Shown: piece by piece, positions 19,382 to 27,824 of the stretch
Layout of the letters: each line of letters starts with the position of its first letter
Numbering within the stretch: position 1 is the stretch's first letter
Origin: Lachnospiraceae bacterium
Lineage (GTDB): Bacteria > Bacillota > Clostridia > Lachnospirales > Lachnospiraceae
DNA: 64,000 nt
NCBI GenBank assembly: GCA_017617395.1
Contig: JAFZWG010000072.1
Coordinates: 1-64,000, forward strand
Direction: 5' to 3'
Program-made: the position numbers and the translations under genes
The notes under the pieces: model-generated
The model's input: only the letters and a program-made list of their open reading frames with translations
Told to the model about the DNA's origin: nothing
Databases searched by the model: none

Positions 19382-20917
19382 ATGATCAGTCTTTTTTTGC
19401 CGGAGGAGACGCTCTCGTATGAGGAAGTATGCACACTTCCCGAGCCGTCGTACTTCCGTGATCTGAATCTGGATCAATATGTCGAGGAATGGGCTCAGGA
19501 AAATGATTCCAGGGAGCTGATTCCCTACTTTTACGTGGAATCGAAGAGTTTCGAGGAGGCCAAATACCGCCAGGAGATCGTTCGCGATCTTTCCAAACCC
19601 GAGATTTCGGAGGCGGTGACCGACTTTATCACGAAGATCAACACGGCGATCTCGTGCCGCAAATGCTCCGAGACGGTTCTTTCGAACCTTCAGAAGGCCA
19701 AGTGGAACACCGACTGCGTCGCCCTTTACTACCAGGCGATGGAGGATCTGTGCCTGGCGTTCAACCGCATCGGTCCGAAGTCGAGAGCATTTTACGCGCT
19801 TCATCAGGAGCTGTACCGCATCCTGAACACGTCCGCGGTCCGCAGACTCCGCGTGACGGCGAAGGCCATCAACGACGAGTTTGCGAAGCTGCAGTTCCAT
19901 CTTGTCATCAACAAGGAGAAAGCAACGTTCGATCTTGCGTACGATCCGAACGATTATTGTGTCGCGATTCGCGATGCGCTTGCGGCTACCAACGTGGGCA
20001 TCGGCATCGTTCCGTTCAAGGATTCGCCGTTTCCGTCGATCGACCTTTCTCCGCTTGAGACCTTTATCTTAAAGCAGCTCGAGAAGGAGAACCGCCAGCT
20101 CTTTTTGCAGCTGGAATCGTTCGGCGAGCGCCTCGGAAACATTCTCTCGCAGGACATTCTTGATCTGATCCGCGAGCTTACGTTCTATACGCTCAATATG
20201 AGCTTCTTTAACCGCATGAAGGAGGCCGGGTTCCCGATCGTCATGCCTCTTTTGGTGAAGGACAAGGAGCTCTACATGGACGACTGCTACGACCTTGTGC
20301 TGGCAATCCGCAACAACCGTGCGAACAAGGAAGTCGTCTTCAACGACATCATGAAGGCGAATTTTGAGAAGGCGATTATTGTGACCGGCCCCAATCAGGG
20401 CGGCAAGACAACGCTCGCGAGAGCCTTCGGGCAGTGCTTTTTCTTCGGCATGCGCGGATTCCCCGTGCCGGCCGGCGTGTGCAAGCTGCCGTACATCACA
20501 AACATCTTTACGCATTTTGCGAACGAGGAGGGCACCGACGGTCTGGACGGCCGTCTGGCAAACGAGCTTACGAGAATCCACGGTATGCTGCAGGAGGTTG
20601 ACAACCGAAGCGTCGTCATCTTAAACGAGCTCTTTACGTCGGCGCCGACGATCGACGCGCTGGCGATGAGCCGGGACCTTTTAAAGCGCCTCCTGGCGAA
20701 CAACGCAATCGTGTTCTATGTCACGCACACTTACGAGATCGCGCTCGATTCCGAGGATTACGTGAGCTTGGTGGCGACCGTCGTCGAGGACGGCAGTTAC
20801 CGAAGAACGTACCGCATCATCCGCAAGAAGGCGGACGGTGTCGCGTACGCGAACTCGATCGTCGACAAATACAAACTCGATTACAGCCACATCAATTATC
20901 GTCTGACCAGAAAATAG
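19382..20917 (+). CDS. MutS-like ATPase A (first of tandem pair)
   Basis: 511 residues. The N-terminal 320 residues are mostly helical, compatible with the MutS lever/core domain; there is no mismatch-recognition domain with the Phe-x-Glu motif. The ATPase domain starts near 335: Walker A is GPNQGGKTT (MutS proper has GPNMGGKST), the ABC-type signature region is FANEEGTDGLDGRLANEL, and Walker B is VVILNELFTS with Asn where MutS has Asp, followed by a His loop YVTHTYEIAL. It probably dimerises with the next gene product, which shares all these changes. The DNA or RNA substrate is unknown. Confidence 0.78.
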   Translation: MISLFLPEETLSYEEVCTLPEPSYFRDLNLDQYVEEWAQENDSRELIPYFYVESKSFEEAKYRQEIVRDLSKPEISEAVTDFITKINTAISCRKCSETVLSNLQKAKWNTDCVALYYQAMEDLCLAFNRIGPKSRAFYALHQELYRILNTSAVRRLRVTAKAINDEFAKLQFHLVINKEKATFDLAYDPNDYCVAIRDALAATNVGIGIVPFKDSPFPSIDLSPLETFILKQLEKENRQLFLQLESFGERLGNILSQDILDLIRELTFYTLNMSFFNRMKEAGFPIVMPLLVKDKELYMDDCYDLVLAIRNNRANKEVVFNDIMKANFEKAIIVTGPNQGGKTTLARAFGQCFFFGMRGFPVPAGVCKLPYITNIFTHFANEEGTDGLDGRLANELTRIHGMLQEVDNRSVVILNELFTSAPTIDALAMSRDLLKRLLANNAIVFYVTHTYEIALDSEDYVSLVATVVEDGSYRRTYRIIRKKADGVAYANSIVDKYKLDYSHINYRLTRK

Positions 20918-20927
20918 GGGAGAGAGC

Positions 20928-22583
20928 ATGAAGGTACATTTGTTAAACCGACCGGACTACCAGCCGCAGGATGACATCGCCCCGTTCAAGGAGGACCTGT
21001 GTCAGGACCTTGTGCTGGATCCGATTTTGAAGATTATGGGCAAGGGCGACAACTATGTCGAGCAGCAGTGCCGCACGATTTTGTTGACGCCGCTTACGGA
21101 CCGCCAGAACCTTTTGCACCGCCAGAGTGCGCTGCGGGACGCCATCCGAAATTCCAAGACAATTCTGCAGCTGTACGCGACCGTTGCGGAGGTTGTCACC
21201 GACATCAGCAACTACAAGACGAGCCACAGAAACGGCAATCCGCTGCCCGCTGTGCGCGTGTTAAATGCAGTGGAGCAGCTTGACCTTCTGGCAAACGGTC
21301 TGCAGCGCCTCAAGGACGTGATCGTCAACACGTACGGGCATTTTACGGGCGTGATCTTCCGCGATTTTTACGATGCTTTCTTAAAGGAGTTCAACGCTGA
21401 GTTCGTGCGCCTTGTGCACGAGAAGGCGACACTTCTTCGCAAGAACAGCCAGGATGAGGGCGAGATTCAGATCAGCGGACGCATCGGAAACGGCCTGAAG
21501 GCGGACGGTTTTGTCGTCAATGTGCTCTCGGAGTATCAGAGCAAGCGCAAGATCGATATTATGGAGTCGTTGTTCTCCACGAAGATTCACAAAAACGAGA
21601 TCCGTATTTCCTACGACGATCTGGAGCTCAACCGAGACTGTCGCGATCTCGAGTCCGCGGGACTTCTGCACGTAGCGTCGACGTTTGACTCGTTCTCGTT
21701 CGAGCTGATGAAGATGTTCAATTCGCTTCGTCAGCAGCTTGCATTTTACCATGGTTGCTGCAACCTGTATAACCACATGAAGAATATGGTCTTCCCGGTC
21801 TGCTTCCCCGAAGTGAATATGACCGGAAGCCACGCAATCACCGGCCAGTCGTTCTATGATCTGGGCGTAGCGGTCCGCGATCAGCGGCTTCCCGCACCGA
21901 ATGACTTAAGCGGTGAGGATACACTTACGTACCTGATCACGGGTACCAACCACGGCGGCAAGACGACGTTCATCCGCTCGATCGCAACATCTCAGTTGAT
22001 GGCGCAGTGCGGTATGTTCGTGCCAGCCAAATCGATGGAGACGCAGATCTTCATCGGCTTCTTCACGCACTTTGTAAGAAGCGAAGACGCGTCGATGACG
22101 GCCGGCAAGCTCGAGGAGGAGTTAAGACGTCTTTCGAAGATTGTGGACAACCTCTCGTCGGGCAGTATCATTTTCCTCAACGAGTCGTTCGCGACGACGT
22201 CCGAGCGTGACGCGGCGGCGATTGCCGATGATATTGTGAGAGCATTCTACGACAATGAGATCACGTGCTTCTTCGTCACGCACATTTATGCGTTTGCGAA
22301 GAAGGCGTACGACGCGGGGACGCCGCGCATGCAGTTTTTGCAGGCCGAGCGTACGATCGAGGGACAGCGAACGTACCGCATGAAGCAGGGAGAACCGAGT
22401 GTCACAGGCTACGGTATGGAGCTGTACGAGGAGATTATCAACGGACGGAAGATTGTTCCGGACGTGAATGAGGACGCGTATGTCGAGCCCGAAAATGCGG
22501 TGCAGGACGACTACGAGGAAGAGGTTCCGCAAGGGTATTTCGACGAGGCTGCGTACATCCAGTCGACACCCGAGGAGGAATAA
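20928..22583 (+). CDS. MutS-like ATPase B (second of tandem pair)
   Basis: 551 residues, paralogous to the preceding gene and 10 bases downstream. The helical region includes LTDRQNLLHRQSALRDAI, reminiscent of the MutS core. The ATPase domain has Walker A GTNHGGKTT, then LMAQCGMFVPAKSMETQIF as in MutS, FVRSEDASMTAGKLEEELRR, Walker B IIFLNESFATT (Asn replacing Asp) and a His loop FVTHIYAFA. The last 60 residues are acidic and low-complexity. No mismatch-recognition, connector or clamp beta-insertion typical of MutS is recognisable, and the length excludes MutS1 and MutS2. Likely partner of MutS-like ATPase A. Confidence 0.78.
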   Translation: MKVHLLNRPDYQPQDDIAPFKEDLCQDLVLDPILKIMGKGDNYVEQQCRTILLTPLTDRQNLLHRQSALRDAIRNSKTILQLYATVAEVVTDISNYKTSHRNGNPLPAVRVLNAVEQLDLLANGLQRLKDVIVNTYGHFTGVIFRDFYDAFLKEFNAEFVRLVHEKATLLRKNSQDEGEIQISGRIGNGLKADGFVVNVLSEYQSKRKIDIMESLFSTKIHKNEIRISYDDLELNRDCRDLESAGLLHVASTFDSFSFELMKMFNSLRQQLAFYHGCCNLYNHMKNMVFPVCFPEVNMTGSHAITGQSFYDLGVAVRDQRLPAPNDLSGEDTLTYLITGTNHGGKTTFIRSIATSQLMAQCGMFVPAKSMETQIFIGFFTHFVRSEDASMTAGKLEEELRRLSKIVDNLSSGSIIFLNESFATTSERDAAAIADDIVRAFYDNEITCFFVTHIYAFAKKAYDAGTPRMQFLQAERTIEGQRTYRMKQGEPSVTGYGMELYEEIINGRKIVPDVNEDAYVEPENAVQDDYEEEVPQGYFDEAAYIQSTPEEE

Positions 22584-22607
22584 AAAAGACCGGGGTGATT
22601 ACCCCGG
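22582..22607 (-). terminator. Terminator of tRNA-Leu (minus strand)
   Basis: CCGGGGT (22590-22596) and ACCCCGG (22601-22607) form a 7-bp stem with a 4-base loop. On the minus strand the stem is followed by TCTTTTTT. It begins inside the stop codon of the plus-strand MutS-like gene and could also slow transcription from that side. Confidence 0.85.
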
Positions 22608-22611
22608 CCGA

Positions 22612-22694
22612 TGCGGATGGCGGGACTTGAACCCGCACGAGTGTTAGCCCGTCAGATTTTGAGTCTGATGCGTCTGCCATTCCGCCACATCCGC
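22612..22694 (-). tRNA. tRNA-Leu (anticodon CAA)
   Basis: On the minus strand the acceptor arms GCGGATG and CATCCGC pair with 7 bp and discriminator A. The D arm includes TGGCGGAATGGCAGACGC, the anticodon stem TCAGA/TCTGA encloses CTCAAAA (anticodon CAA at 22659-22661), and the T arm is CGGGTTCAAGTCCCG. The long variable arm is a class II feature consistent with leucine. It reads UUG codons. The 3' CCA is not encoded. Confidence 0.97.
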
Positions 22695-22704
22695 GAACGT
22701 CCCA

Positions 22705-22733
22705 ATTCTATCACGGCATCGCGGAAAATGCAA
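22705..22733 (-). promoter_or_regulatory. Promoter of tRNA-Leu
   Basis: Minus strand TTGCAT (22728-22733), 17-base spacer, TAGAAT (22705-22710), about 10 bases upstream of the mature tRNA. It shares a 60-base gap with the ribosome site of the divergent plus-strand gene. Confidence 0.8.
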
Positions 22734-22755
22734 GAGGTTTTTCGGAGGAGTTTTC

Positions 22756-23244
22756 ATGGATTGCAGAAGTGCCGAAAAATTGAGCGACCAGTACCTGGCG
22801 GGAACGTTACCGGCCGATTTGTTGCCGGAATATCTGCGCCATATCCGGTCGTGTCCGGAATGCCTTGACAACCTTCGAACCGACTATTCAATCACGAAGG
22901 CGATCGACCAGATCAACCACGATCAGGATTTTTCAACCGACTACAACAGGGATCTGATGCAGATGCTCGAGCGGTCGAGACAGTCGATCTTAAGGCGTCT
23001 GCGGATCCTGTTTGTAAAGCGCGGGTTCGTGATCGCAGCTTTGGTTGCGGTTGCATTTTTCATAGCGGGACGAATGCCCGAAAAGCAGAAGTACTACCTG
23101 CCGAAAGGAAGCGAAGAATCGCTGCGGCTTTCGTATTACGGCATCGAGGAGGAGTATGATCCGGTATTTTCCACCATCCGGGAGCGAAATTCCGAGGTCA
23201 TCCGAAAACTTCGCGAGATGCAACGAAACGAGGGAAATCCATGA
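22756..23244 (+). CDS. Membrane protein with zf-HC2 (anti-sigma-like) zinc finger
   Basis: 162 residues. Residues 4-41 carry the putative zinc-finger pattern of anti-sigma factors, ending in HIRSCPEC (His-x3-Cys-x2-Cys). One transmembrane helix lies near 96-115 (GFVIAALVAVAFFIAG), and a charged C-terminal tail of about 45 residues follows. The layout matches anti-sigma factors with a cytoplasmic zinc finger, but no sigma factor gene is adjacent. Instead the stop overlaps the polA start by 4 bases. Whether it binds a sigma factor is unknown. Ribosome site GGAGGAG. Confidence 0.7.
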   Translation: MDCRSAEKLSDQYLAGTLPADLLPEYLRHIRSCPECLDNLRTDYSITKAIDQINHDQDFSTDYNRDLMQMLERSRQSILRRLRILFVKRGFVIAALVAVAFFIAGRMPEKQKYYLPKGSEESLRLSYYGIEEEYDPVFSTIRERNSEVIRKLREMQRNEGNP

Positions 23245-26006
23245 GTGAATCGTACTTGTTAATCATCGACGGGTCGAGTTTGTTGTCCACCCAGTTTTAC
23301 GGCAATCTGCCGCCGGCGGTTTTGATGGCAAAGACCGCCCAGGAGAAGGAAAAATACTTCCCCCGCATCATGCAGACCTCGGGCGGGGTGTACACGAACG
23401 GCATCTTCGGCTTTCTGCGGTATCTGCTGAAGGTTTTGAGGCAGCAGAAGCCGACGCATCTGGCCGTGTGCTGGGACCTGACGAGAGAGACATTCCGTAG
23501 ACGCCTTTCGGCGGATTATAAGGCAAACCGGAGCGAGACCATCGTTCCTTTGAAGGAGCAGTTTGCGCTTTGCCAGGAGATACTAAAAAGAATCGGCGTG
23601 AAGCAGTTCATGTCGGAGGAGTTCGAGGCGGATGACTACAGTGGTTCGCTGGCCGCACGTTTTGAGGGCGAAATTCCGGTTCGGATTCTTACAAAAGACC
23701 ACGATTACCTGCAGCTTGCGGACGGCAACACAACAATCTGGCTGTTGCAGCAGGCGCAGAAGAAGGCCGATGAACTATTTACCAAATACGGCATCCGCAA
23801 GGAGGCCCCGTTTGTTTCCGAGAAGGCGTTTCCGATGACGCCCGACCGCATCGAGTCGGAGTTCGGCGTTCGCCCCGAGAGTGTTGCGGAATTAAAGGCG
23901 CTGCAGGGCGATACGTCCGACAATATCAAAGGCGTACCCGGAATCGGTGCGAAGACCGCACTTTCGCTGATTGCTCACTACAAGACGATTGACGCTTTGT
24001 ACGATGCCGTTCACGAGGCCGGCGCCGACGGCGAGAAAGCGTTGGCGACGTTTTTTAAGACCGAGCTCGGCATCACGAAAAATCCGATTCCTACGCTCGT
24101 CAAGGAAGACCCCGAGAGTCTGACCGGTGAGGCTGCGGCGAGATTAAGCCGCACACTTGCGACGATCAAGCGAGACATTCCGCTTTCGGAGAACCTGGCG
24201 GATCTTTCGGTGAACATCGATTACCCCGAACTTCGCAAAATCCTTGCGGAGCTTGAGATCAAGACGATTCCACTTCCCGAGGCGGACGTGGTCAAACGCG
24301 CTGACGTCGCGGTTACCGAGGTTGCTGCGTCCGATGTGAAGAATACTTTGGCGGCAATCGCCGGGTGCGACTCGCCGTGTGCAATCATACAGACGACTTC
24401 CGCAGCCGATGCGGAGGATTGGCAGGTGGCGTTCGGTCTGACCGCAAGCGAGTTTGTGCTTACCGTAGCGCAGGCGGATCGTATGTATCGTTTCCGCTGC
24501 CCGCAGGACGAGGCGGAATCGCTCGTTGCGGATGCTGTTTCGGCAATGGCCGGGAAGGTCGTGTATTGCTTCGACGCGAAGGGCTCGTGGAGGTCATTGC
24601 CCGGCAGTAAACTGACGCTTCGCGACATAGGAATCATGGACTATCTGATTCGTCCGCTCGAGGCTAAGCACACACCGGAGGACGTCTTCCCGGAGTGGAA
24701 CGGCGAGATGCCAAAGGAAGATCAGCTTGCCATGGAAACCCTGCTGCTCGGTGAGGCGCTTTGGAAGAAATTGGGCGAGCAGGGCATGGAGCGGTTGTTT
24801 ACGGAGATCGAGATGCCCCTGGTGCCGATTCTTGCCGGCATGGAGGATGCGGGTGTTTTGGTCGATACCGCACAGCTTGGGGCATTTGCCGCATTTTTGC
24901 GGACGGAGATCGACCGCGAGACGAGGACCATTTACAATCTGTGCGGGACAGAGTTTAACATCAATTCGCCGAAGCAGCTGGCGGAGGTGTTGTTCGAAAA
25001 GCTTGCGATTCCGTACCCCGAGAAAAAGAAGAAGACGTATTCCACTTCGGTGGACATTTTGGAGAAATTACGCGCGGATTATCCGGTTGTGGATGCTGTG
25101 CTTCGGTACCGCGGCTACGCCAAATTGTACTCGACGTACGCGGAAGGTCTGCACGCTTACATCGCTGCGGACGGACGCATTCACACGACGTTTACGCAGA
25201 CCGTGACGGCGACGGGACGCCTCAGCTCCGTCGACCCGAACCTGCAGAATATTCCGGCGCGCACCGAGCTCGGGCGAGACATCCGCAAGGCATTTGTCCC
25301 GAAGGACGGCTGCGTGTTCGTGGACGCCGATTACTCGCAGATCGAGCTTCGGCTGATGGCGCATCTTTCAGGCGATAAGAATCTGCAAAATGCATACCAC
25401 AAGGCGGCCGACATTCACCGTCTGACCGCATCGCAGGTGCTGGGAATTCCGTACGACGAGGTCACGCCGCAGCAGCGAGGCGCCGCGAAGGCCGTAAACT
25501 TCGGTATCCTTTACGGAATCAGTGCATTTTCCTTAGCGCAGGACCTCGGAATCACGAGAGCCGCGGCCGAGGAGTATATCGCTAGCTACTACAAGCGTTT
25601 CCCGCAGGTTCGCGACTATCTTGACCGGACGATTGCGGACGCGAAGAAGAACGGCTATGTGAAGACTCTGTACGGGCGCGTTCGTCCGATTCCGCAGATC
25701 TCGTCGCAGAGTTATCAGGAGCGCATGTTCGGCGAGCGTGTTGCGATGAACTCGCCGATTCAGGGAACTGCCGCGGACATCATGAAAGCGGCGATGATCG
25801 CAGTGGACAAGGCGCTGCGAGAAGGTGGCTTTAAGGCGAAGATGCTTCTTCAGGTCCACGACGAAGTGCTTTTGGAGTGCCCCCGCGAGGAGGCGGAGGC
25901 GGTCGCAAAGCTTGTACAGACTGCGATGGAGGGCGTCGCAGACCTTGCGGTGCCGCTTGTGTGCGAGGTGCACACCGGCGAGAACTGGCTGGACGCCAAG
26001 GATTGA
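23241..26006 (+). CDS. polA: DNA polymerase I
   Basis: 921 residues acting in Okazaki-fragment processing and repair. The N-terminal 5'-3' exonuclease domain (about 1-300) contains FEADDYSG and GDTSDNIKGVPGIGAKTA. The central 3'-5' exonuclease region is present but degenerate: the usual DxE motif is replaced (around CAIIQTTSA), so proofreading is probably absent, as in Bacillus-type enzymes. The polymerase domain has motif A DADYSQIELR, motif B RGAAKAVNFGILYG and motif C QVHDEV. It overlaps the zinc-finger gene by 4 bases. Confidence 0.96.
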   Translation: MSESYLLIIDGSSLLSTQFYGNLPPAVLMAKTAQEKEKYFPRIMQTSGGVYTNGIFGFLRYLLKVLRQQKPTHLAVCWDLTRETFRRRLSADYKANRSETIVPLKEQFALCQEILKRIGVKQFMSEEFEADDYSGSLAARFEGEIPVRILTKDHDYLQLADGNTTIWLLQQAQKKADELFTKYGIRKEAPFVSEKAFPMTPDRIESEFGVRPESVAELKALQGDTSDNIKGVPGIGAKTALSLIAHYKTIDALYDAVHEAGADGEKALATFFKTELGITKNPIPTLVKEDPESLTGEAAARLSRTLATIKRDIPLSENLADLSVNIDYPELRKILAELEIKTIPLPEADVVKRADVAVTEVAASDVKNTLAAIAGCDSPCAIIQTTSAADAEDWQVAFGLTASEFVLTVAQADRMYRFRCPQDEAESLVADAVSAMAGKVVYCFDAKGSWRSLPGSKLTLRDIGIMDYLIRPLEAKHTPEDVFPEWNGEMPKEDQLAMETLLLGEALWKKLGEQGMERLFTEIEMPLVPILAGMEDAGVLVDTAQLGAFAAFLRTEIDRETRTIYNLCGTEFNINSPKQLAEVLFEKLAIPYPEKKKKTYSTSVDILEKLRADYPVVDAVLRYRGYAKLYSTYAEGLHAYIAADGRIHTTFTQTVTATGRLSSVDPNLQNIPARTELGRDIRKAFVPKDGCVFVDADYSQIELRLMAHLSGDKNLQNAYHKAADIHRLTASQVLGIPYDEVTPQQRGAAKAVNFGILYGISAFSLAQDLGITRAAAEEYIASYYKRFPQVRDYLDRTIADAKKNGYVKTLYGRVRPIPQISSQSYQERMFGERVAMNSPIQGTAADIMKAAMIAVDKALREGGFKAKMLLQVHDEVLLECPREEAEAVAKLVQTAMEGVADLAVPLVCEVHTGENWLDAKD

Positions 26007-26018
26007 AGGGAGGCCTTC

Positions 26019-26678
26019 ATGTTTGTCATCGGCATGACCGGCAACGCCGGGTGCGGAAAGAGTTTTGTGTGCGGATGTGCCGCGGAACTGCTGCGGTGTC
26101 CGGTGATTGATTCGGACTCGGTGTGCAGGGATTTGATGATGCCGGGGCATCGCGTGTTCGACGATGTCGTACGCACCTTCGGGCCCTCGTATGTCGGCGC
26201 GGACGGGTATCTTGACCGCGGCAAACTTGCGGCTACTGTGTTTAACGACGAGGCGGCAAGGAAGCTTCTCAACAGCCTGACACATCCCGCGACGATCGAG
26301 GAGATTCGTTCCTTGATCGTACGATACAAACGCGAAGGATACGGGATCGTGATTGTCGAATCGGCGCTGGCGGAGGAGGCGGGATACCGCGACTTCTGTG
26401 ACGAGCTTTGGCTTGTGACGGCACCGTATGAGGACCGAGTCACAAGACTTCGCGGGCGCGGATACAGCGATTCGAAGATCAAAAGCGTGATGGAGAGCCA
26501 GACATCGCAGGAAGCTTTGCTTGCGGCGGGACTTCGGCAGATTGCAAACGGGGACGGCGTCGGAAAGTGCGACATTTTCCGTGCAATTACGGATAATCTC
26601 GACGACGCGCTCACCAGGCCGGTATGGCGGAAGCTGCTGCGGCGCGATTCTTGCCATTCGGCGGAAGATATGGTATAA
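26019..26678 (+). CDS. coaE: Dephospho-CoA kinase
   Basis: 219 residues; last step of CoA synthesis, phosphorylating dephospho-CoA. The P-loop is GMTGNAGCGKSFV near residue 5, followed by VIDSDSVCRDL and the HPATIEEI segment that is conserved in CoaE. The extreme C-terminus (FRAITDNLDDA) is unusual but short. It follows polA by 12 bases, a common Firmicutes pair. Weakly conserved overall, yet the motif order is convincing. Confidence 0.87.
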   Translation: MFVIGMTGNAGCGKSFVCGCAAELLRCPVIDSDSVCRDLMMPGHRVFDDVVRTFGPSYVGADGYLDRGKLAATVFNDEAARKLLNSLTHPATIEEIRSLIVRYKREGYGIVIVESALAEEAGYRDFCDELWLVTAPYEDRVTRLRGRGYSDSKIKSVMESQTSQEALLAAGLRQIANGDGVGKCDIFRAITDNLDDALTRPVWRKLLRRDSCHSAEDMV

Positions 26679-26679
26679 T
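26651..26679 (+). promoter_or_regulatory. Promoter inside the end of coaE, driving walJ
   Basis: TTGCCA at 26651-26656, 17-base spacer, TATAAT at 26674-26679, overlapping the last codons of coaE. The walJ start lies 42 bases downstream. Confidence 0.75.
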
Positions 26680-26721
26680 ATCAGCCGATTTTGACAATAC
26701 CAAACACAAGATAGGCGAATT

Positions 26722-27516
26722 ATGAAAGTACGATGCATAGCCAGCGGAAGCAGCGGAAACGCAACCTTCGTGCAGTCCGGGGATGTCGGCATCCTGATCG
26801 ACGCCGGCGTGTCCGCGAAGCGACTGGTTGACGGGCTTCTCGCGATCGGTGTGGAGCCGGAGAGCGTGGATGCTTTGCTGATCACGCACGAGCACACGGA
26901 TCACACGGCGGGGTTGGCGGTGTTCTTAAAGAAATACCGCACGCCGGTGTACGGCACCTATGAGACATTGCAGGCCATCATGGTTGCGGACCGTGCGGGA
27001 CAGCTGCCGCCCGAATTGTTTCACTCCATCACACCGGGAAGGGTTTTGATGATCAAAAACGCGGAGATTTCCGCCTGCTATATTTCCCACGACGCCGCAA
27101 AGCCGGTGTCGTACGCTATCGTCTGCGGCGGCCGCAAATTCGCGATCGCAACGGACCTCGGGTGCTACGACAACACCGTGATCGAGCATCTCTCGGGCGC
27201 GAACGCGCTGGTGTTGGAGTCCAACTACGACCGCGATATGCTGCTGGTCGGACCGTATCCCTATCAGCTGAAGAAGCGCATCATGGGGACATACGGACAC
27301 CTTTCCAATGACGACTGCGGAAGCCTAATGGTTTCGCTTTTACACCAACGGCTTCGCTACATTTTCCTCGGACATTTGAGCAAGGAAAATAACCTTCCCG
27401 AGCTGGCCTACGAGTCGGCGAGGGTGACACTTGAGAAAAACTGGCATTACGTGGAACCGTGCCCGCAGCTGATTGTTGCGAACCGGGATTTTCCGACGGA
27501 TGTCGTTGAGTTTTAA
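26722..27516 (+). CDS. walJ: MBL-fold hydrolase, WalJ/YycJ family
   Basis: 264-residue metallo-beta-lactamase-fold protein. N-terminal VRCIASGSSGNATFV and metal motif LLITHEHTDHTAGL place it in the YycJ/WalJ group. Later ligands occur in IATDLG and FLGHLSKENN. In Bacillus and Streptococcus the gene travels with the walRK two-component system and the protein has been linked to DNA repair and cell-wall control; here walRK is absent and polA-coaE precede it. A putative exonuclease role is inference from the family. Confidence 0.87.
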   Translation: MKVRCIASGSSGNATFVQSGDVGILIDAGVSAKRLVDGLLAIGVEPESVDALLITHEHTDHTAGLAVFLKKYRTPVYGTYETLQAIMVADRAGQLPPELFHSITPGRVLMIKNAEISACYISHDAAKPVSYAIVCGGRKFAIATDLGCYDNTVIEHLSGANALVLESNYDRDMLLVGPYPYQLKKRIMGTYGHLSNDDCGSLMVSLLHQRLRYIFLGHLSKENNLPELAYESARVTLEKNWHYVEPCPQLIVANRDFPTDVVEF

Positions 27517-27531
27517 ATACGGAGGCAATCT

Positions 27532-27804
27532 ATGAAGAAAGCAATTATCACTGTGGTGGGCAAGGACCGCGTCGGTATTACGGCCCGCGTTTGTACGTAC
27601 CTTGCGGAGCGTCAGATCAACATTCTGGATATCTCGCAGACGATCGTCGGCGGGTATTTCAACATGATGATGGTCGTGGATGTGAGCGGTGCGTCGAACA
27701 ATTTTGACGGGATTGCAAATGAGCTCAAGGAAGTCGGCAAGGGCATCGACTGCATCATTCGCATTCAGCTCGAGGACATCTTCGACATGATGCATCGGAT
27801 CTGA
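27532..27804 (+). CDS. ACT domain protein (UPF0237)
   Basis: 90 residues, a single ACT domain: AIITVVGKDRVGITARVCTYLAERQINILDISQTI is the standard first half and the rest fits a full domain. ACT domains bind small ligands such as amino acids. It lies 20 bases before a UPF0210 gene, a pairing seen across Firmicutes and archaea, so the two probably work together. The ligand is unknown. Confidence 0.9.
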   Translation: MKKAIITVVGKDRVGITARVCTYLAERQINILDISQTIVGGYFNMMMVVDVSGASNNFDGIANELKEVGKGIDCIIRIQLEDIFDMMHRI

Positions 27805-27824
27805 CGACGGGGGAAGTGTAAGCT

